From Ornithodoros turicata (Eukaryota; Arthropoda; Arachnida; Ixodida; Argasidae): a stretch of DNA of 64,000 nt. Both the position numbers and the translations under genes were made by a program. The stretch covers positions 105,741,962 to 105,805,961 of the forward strand of contig NC_088202.1 of assembly GCF_037126465.1 (NCBI RefSeq). Direction: 5' to 3'. Below, one piece after another: positions 59,155 to 64,000 of the stretch; positions within the stretch are counted from its first letter, which is position 1; the number at the start of each line of letters is the position of its first letter. Below the pieces are notes generated by a model. The model did no database searches and was not told the origin of the DNA. It saw nothing but the letters and a program-made list of their open reading frames with translations.

Positions 59155-59253
59155 GAACGTAAAAGCAAGGACAAGGACAGACAGATGTTGAAACGGGACG
59201 AGCGCTGTTTCAATCTCTGTCTGTCCTTGTCCTAGCACTGCGCTTTTACGTTC
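59155..59253. repeat. Hairpin repeat, about 40-bp arms
   Basis: Left arm GAACGTAAAAGC ... GGACAAGGACAGACAG; right arm CTGTCTGTCCTTGTCC ... GCGCTTTTACGTTC. The centre (GTTGAAACGGGACGAGCGC) is itself nearly palindromic. Its design is like the hairpin at 57116-57217. Confidence 0.8.
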
Positions 59254-59827
59254 GTCAATGAAAACGAACTAGCACTAAGATTTGCCCTCCTGCGTCTACC
59301 AGGAGTTACCATGCAAAATAGTTCCGCTCTGCGGTGTATTATAGCTGCGTAATCGAATTTACTATTGAATCGAATCAAATTCACTATTTACTAGGTTGAA
59401 GCTTTCCATGATTGCCAGGGAGGAACGTGCCGTTGTTGTGCACAAAATCTGTCTGGTTTGGTTTGATGCAAGCAAAAATATAAAACTGGAATTGTGGCGC
59501 CCGTGAAGGGGCATGGCTACTCCAATTCAGTTGGAGGTTAAAGCAAGTACGTAAAGTGATAGTTTCCACCAGGTTGGTGGCTGCACAAAAACCGCGCAAA
59601 CGCCTGCGGGGCTATGCGATCTAATTCAGCAAGTTCTTTTTATTGTGATAAACAGGAAATGAACTGCGTATCTGCATATGCACGTCCCGTTAGAGCCAGC
59701 AGCTACCTAAATATTAGAATGCACACTTTTGCGACGCCCCAAGGCTGGGCAACGCAACTAAAAGCGTTCGAACACTGGTCTCAAAGTTGATGACTTGAGT
59801 TGAAAGAGAGAAGGAAAATATGGAGAA

Positions 59828-59880
59828 AGGGGCACTCATTACGAGAGCCGGCTACTTCAGATCACTTAGAAAAACAAAAA
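59828..59880 (-). repeat. Retroelement 3' segment in reverse
   Basis: Reverse complement reads GAAGTAGCCGGCTCTCGTAA, matching 50950-50972. Confidence 0.6.
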
Positions 59881-59904
59881 TTACGAAGGCGGCGTCAGTG
59901 CGAC

Positions 59905-60340
59905 GGTTTTGCTGTGGGCGTCCAGTGGATTCCTTTACACTAGGGAATCTCGGGCAACGAGGAAGCGGACCGCATTGCCAACAGCTGGCATAATCTTTCC
60001 CTGGAGATCCCTACACCCCACAACCAGGAACACAAGAAGAAACAGTTTTCAGAGTTCGTTCGTGAAATCCGCGTTGCTGCATTTCCAGAATTGCATCATT
60101 TCGCACAACCCGGCCCCGTCAAGGACCTCAGCCGCAACCAGGCACCCTGTTTCACAGACCGAGATGCAAGGTTGTACTAACACCTGCCTTCCGTTACAAG
60201 ATTGGCCTCGCTCCATCCCCCCGCTGCGAGCCTTGTTTCATCCACGGTGATCTGTCGAACATCGTTATGGACTGCCCTAGGCACAAGGTCGCACGAGACC
60301 TCTTCCGTAGGACTATCTTAATTTCCTTTCCTTTTTTATT
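59905..60340 (+). pseudogene. Non-LTR retroelement RNase H and C-terminal fragment
   Basis: Plus-strand frames give VQWIPLH, a stop, then GISGNEEADRIANSWHNL, which is the last RNase H motif with its catalytic Asp. Further on, in another frame, KVVLTPAFRYKIGLAPSP and CEPCFIHGDLSNIVMDCPRH form the C-terminal Cys/His region. A stop and a frameshift make it dead. It differs in sequence from the 1452 and 41600 elements, so it is a third family. Confidence 0.75.
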
Positions 60341-62535
60341 TCAGGAGTGAAACTTACCGCCTTGCACTTCTTTTTATTATTATTATTATTATTATTGAAC
60401 GTCATCCTCCCCTTAGTCTCAGCATTTTCAGTATGAATCTCCGTCACCACCAGCTCGCCTGGGTACTCGCCGTTCTATCTGTGCTTGTCCTGTTCGCGTC
60501 CTGTTACCCTAATTGCTAGTTCAGATATGCGTCACCAACTGGCCCGAATTTCCACGGTTGTTGAGCTTTGCAGTCGCGTTCAGCTGCAGCCCTAAGTAGG
60601 GTGAAGACAAAGAAAATTCACTTTGGCCACCGGTACCTACTTTCATACTTCCTCGGCTGCTTTGTTTCACAGACAGACGCACATTACATCCTTTCTCTGT
60701 AATTTTCATCCGCTTACGACCTTGTAATGTAGTACGTAAAAGCAACGGCAAGACGGAAGTACGTATGCATTGACAGGATTTTGCGGGACTGCCCCGCCGC
60801 ACCCCACAAAGGAAGTCCTTCGCATTTACATCTAATCCGCAATGTCGCCCTCCATTATTTTCACGGTTCTGCGTGGAAGTAGGTAAATAGGTTTCCATTC
60901 TGCTGCTCTTCATCTGCTAGAGAGAAAGAGAAATTTAAATGACCTCAGCCAGATGAGTTGGAATAAGACCTTCCTATCCCGAAAACCAGCGATGCGCGTT
61001 ATGAAACTGCGCACCTTCAATCTCTTCTGTCAGAGAAGAGTCCTCCTATTGCAAGCCCCATCACCACGCTGGACAGAATGAAGCCCGGCATCGACAGCGT
61101 CCATCTTTTAACGGTCGCTTCCATCGCTGACACTTGGCCATTAATTTCTTCAGACACGATCATCGAGTCCAAAAGAAGTAATTCCTAATCTTGAAAAATT
61201 GCGTTGGTGGCGGAACCGATCCCATTCTGTCTTTAATTGCGTAATGGAGCTCAATTACTCTCTGTTCTCCGATGAAGAGCGCTGAAGGGAGGAAAAGAAA
61301 TAAGGCGGTAGGGAGTTGAAACGAATATCATTATCCTGGAACGGTACTAGGGTTACCGTTCTAGTGTTACGAAATACCGAATTATCGCATAACAAAAATG
61401 GTTTTGGGAGAAGTGTGGGGAATATTCCGTAGTTACCCAAAGTATCGTTGTAATCACGGTGTTGTTGTTACGGTGCTATTTCGTGATCCTCTGTTAACTG
61501 CTCGTCCGAGTCTACATTCTATAGTATACAATGCATGTCTATTAGATTGCCATACGCATTCGGCATCGTGACGAGAGCTTCTTCTTCCATCAGACGGATA
61601 AAGTAAAAATACGTGTGTCGATTAAAACCAAATAGGTTCGGCTATACGCTTTTGCATAAAAAGTAGCTAGTATAACGTCAGCGAGTGAGAGAGAGAGAGG
61701 GGTGGAGAGAGGTAAAGCACGAGCATCTCACTCTATTGATCCCCAAATATTATATCACTGTAAGCAACTCGAAGATGACCATCACTGCTGGCGCTGGGTC
61801 AGGGGTATTTTGCACGCAGGACTCTGTAGTATTCATCTAAATGGTTTGCATATCACAAACTGACTACTACTGATGATTTTGTGTGTCAAAACAAAAGGCA
61901 CATGACGACGACGATGGCGGCGGCGGCGTTTTTTACGGTTATGGTGAACTGGCAGGGGCTCGCGGACCTTTAAATAAATAAGATTGAATTACATGAAATT
62001 CTTACGTTAGGAGATACGTTGATCGAAGCCGCGGTTTTGTGGAGCTAAATTGCTGCTATAAAACTGGTCGAAGTGTCAGGGCATAGCCTAAAGTGTCCAC
62101 TTATAGTGAAAAAGAATATCCATTGTAAGATTAAGAACGCGTGCATTCAATGGGCCTGGGTGTCAGCAAAGAAATATGAAAGTTACGTGACTTGGCACTA
62201 CTTTGATTTAAGGTTGATACAGTCACGAAACATGTCTTCCTGTAGGTGTCTGCTCTGGTACGCAAGTAGTATGGCGGAAACTTAGGTGCAGTCCTGAAAG
62301 CAAAACTACCACACGTAACGCGCGGAGGGTCAACCACTGCACAGAATGATACCGTTTTCGCTCTTGACTTGTGGGAAACACGAGGCGTATGTCTTTCAAT
62401 GACAGCTCTGTGCGTGCCGTCCGTGTTTCGTCCTTGTTCAGATTTTAGCGCTTTTAATCATGAACTCATCTAGCATCATCACCACCACAACCCACCTAAT
62501 GACAATTAACATGACAGCAACAACAACAAAAAAAT
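60341..62535. other. Intergenic, nothing coding recognised
   Basis: A (TTA)n run lies near 60374-60395. The stretch 61130-61270 is complex and contains TAATTGCGTAAT and CAATTA words, which could be regulatory, but only by composition. Confidence 0.35.
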
Positions 62536-62539
62536 CGTG

Positions 62540-62625
62540 ACTATGACATGGGATGATTCACCGCTGGAGAGCAGTTTACACTACCCCATTACACGTGAAA
62601 CATTAGATGTCAGACATAACTGCAA
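62540..62625 (-). repeat. Dispersed repeat, GGTGAATCATCCCATG form
   Basis: Reverse complement contains CACGTGTAATGGGGTAGTG then AGCGGTGAATCATCCCATG, matching the 13140 family. Confidence 0.5.
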
Positions 62626-62784
62626 TATGTCACAAAAGGTGTACATTTCCCGTTTCCAACAAACCACTGAATAGAACGATGTCGTTCTGGACGATAATTC
62701 GCTAGGAGCATTGTAACCTGGCTGGACGTTACACCAGACAAGAAGCGACCAGGCCTAGATCAGGCTGAAGGAGAGAGAGAATGA

Positions 62785-64000
62785 GAGATGAACGAGGACG
62801 ATATCTTTGCGACCATGGTCGAAGTAATGTTTTTGGTTTTCCTGGACTAGTTTGATGTTATCCGCCGCCAGTTTCCGGGCGCAGGCTAGTCGCTCGTGGA
62901 CCAGGCTCGTATAATTGGCTGCGTCCTTGAGTTCGGCGAGTTACTGGCGGTTAAGGTAGGGGTTAAGGAAGAAGTCGATTCATTTTTTTCCCTCCGCTGT
63001 CATCAGGGTCATTTCGCACAGTCCGTTAGCTGCAGGATGATACGCCGTCGTCGGGCTGTGCTTAATCCCGCGGTGTCGAAGGAATAGCTCTGTCGACTTT
63101 GACATCATTTGAGTTCTACGGTAGGTGATAAGCACTGTCACACAGCCGCGCTTCAATACAGGCCTCTTCTCTATAAAATGCTGGATTGTTTCGGCTTCAA
63201 TATTTCTCACGGGTTTGGCTTGTACGAACTTAGTGAGGTAGTCTATGGCGACAATCACGCATTTGTAGCGCCGCGAAGATGGAAATGCACCTATGATATC
63301 CAGACCCACCGTGTGATATGGTGCATGGACGGGTATTGGCTGTAGAAGACTTGAAGAGAACGTTGACAGCTTAAGTAACTTGTGGCACAGGTCGCGATGC
63401 TGGACGAATTTCTTGACATCGGCGAATATGCTAGGGCAGTGGTACTTGGTGCAGATAGCTTCGTAAGTGCTTCTGATTCCCACGTGCGCATCATACTTCC
63501 CCCCGTGGAATTCCCGAAGCACGTAGTCAACTCTGGTTCGTGGGAAGCAGGTGAGAAAGCGTTGATGAGCGGGGCCCTTGTGGGCTTTGTAGAGGACGCT
63601 ATCGAGTACTACGAACTTCTTAACGGCTCTTCGTTCCTGCTTCCGGGTACCACAACGTGCATTTAGTAGATCGAGAATGCCTTTGCAGACGGGGTCGGTC
63701 TGTTGCTCTTGGGAGAAGGCTTCAAATGACGTAATGGCGTCTGTAACTTGCAGTACGTTTGATTCTGCGTTTTCCGGTGGAATCCTGGACAAACAATCCG
63801 GTGCATAGTGCAAGTGCCCAGTCTTATATATGACGTCATAGTCGAATTCCTAGAGTGAAAGTGACCATCGTAGTAACCGCTGTCTGCCTTGTTTATGCTT
63901 CAAGAGCCAGCACAAGGCATGATGATCCGTGACGACATGGAATTTCTTGCCGATGAGGTATGGGCGTAGCTCTTCGACAGACCACTTTACAGCCAGCGCC
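62785..64000 (-). pseudogene. Ty3/gypsy pol: RNase H end and integrase, decayed, runs off the window
   Basis: Read from 64000 leftward: RNase H C-terminus (KFHVVTDHHALCWLLKHKQG), an in-frame TAG near 63851, the linker HYAPDCLSRIPPENAE, then integrase. The zinc domain has its HxxxxxxH pair (FHGGKYDAHVG) but one Cys appears replaced (HRDLCHK). The core keeps the first Asp (GLDIIGAF) and the last Glu (NGLCE), while the second Asp is Tyr (ITYRRTQMM). After 62980 the frame is lost, but a C-terminal piece (ELKDAANYTSLVHERLACAR, NQKHYFDHGRKD) resumes near 62950-62790, implying an internal deletion. Integrase would insert the element DNA; this one cannot. The remaining pol lies beyond the window. Confidence 0.85.

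Overview
This window looks like arthropod nuclear DNA. I infer a chelicerate, most likely a hard tick, from the load of tRNA-derived SINEs, RNase H-bearing non-LTR retroelements, Ty3/gypsy fragments and foldback DNA transposons, and from one chaoptin-like gene. The species is not fixed by anything I can see. There is no bacterial or organellar gene organisation, no rRNA, no convincing tRNA gene and no CRISPR array.

Only one host gene is well supported. It is a two-exon gene at 29486-34413 (+) for a secreted leucine-rich-repeat cell-surface protein: about 33 LRRs, a cysteine-rich C-cap, a fibronectin III-like domain and a terminal hydrophobic tail that suggests GPI anchoring. A 3' splice site at 29462-29463 shows that an untranslated exon lies upstream. 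Everything else recognised is mobile DNA or its debris.

Layout. 1-1190: nothing recognised. 1190-6000: a non-LTR retroelement (-) split by a nearly complete piggyBac transposon (2864-5507) with a two-exon transposase. 6800-7656: a probable hAT-like element carrying a retroelement 3' tail. 8011-12219: two inverted copies of one LTR flank a new-looking terminal-inverted-repeat element (8303-9801, with a SINE inside it) and a gypsy gag-protease fragment. 12.3-23 kb: microsatellite, RT fragments, SINE pieces and small MITEs. 23.8-27.8 kb: a 375-bp MITE, a 41-bp tandem repeat, a SINE and a hAT MITE with a perfect 8-bp target duplication. 29.4-34.6 kb: the LRR gene, whose intron holds an inverted-repeat element and a SINE. 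35.0-35.8 kb: a foldback element. 38.2-41.1 kb: three DNA elements nested inside one another. 41.4-43.7 kb: a second RNase H retroelement with its 3' tail. 45.4-47.3 kb: a SINE, a TA-type MITE and a 1-kb CACT-ended element. 50-60 kb: retroelement fragments, hairpin repeats and one weak secreted-protein exon. 62.8-64 kb: a decayed gypsy pol that runs off the window.

The most interesting structures are the piggyBac with asymmetric 20-bp palindromes and a missing TTAA on one side, the element whose ends and interior repeat a TTAGGCRAAATGGGA motif, and the nested elements whose terminal repeats are arrays of GGACAATTGCTCACC. All family assignments are from reading the sequence; no searches were run.
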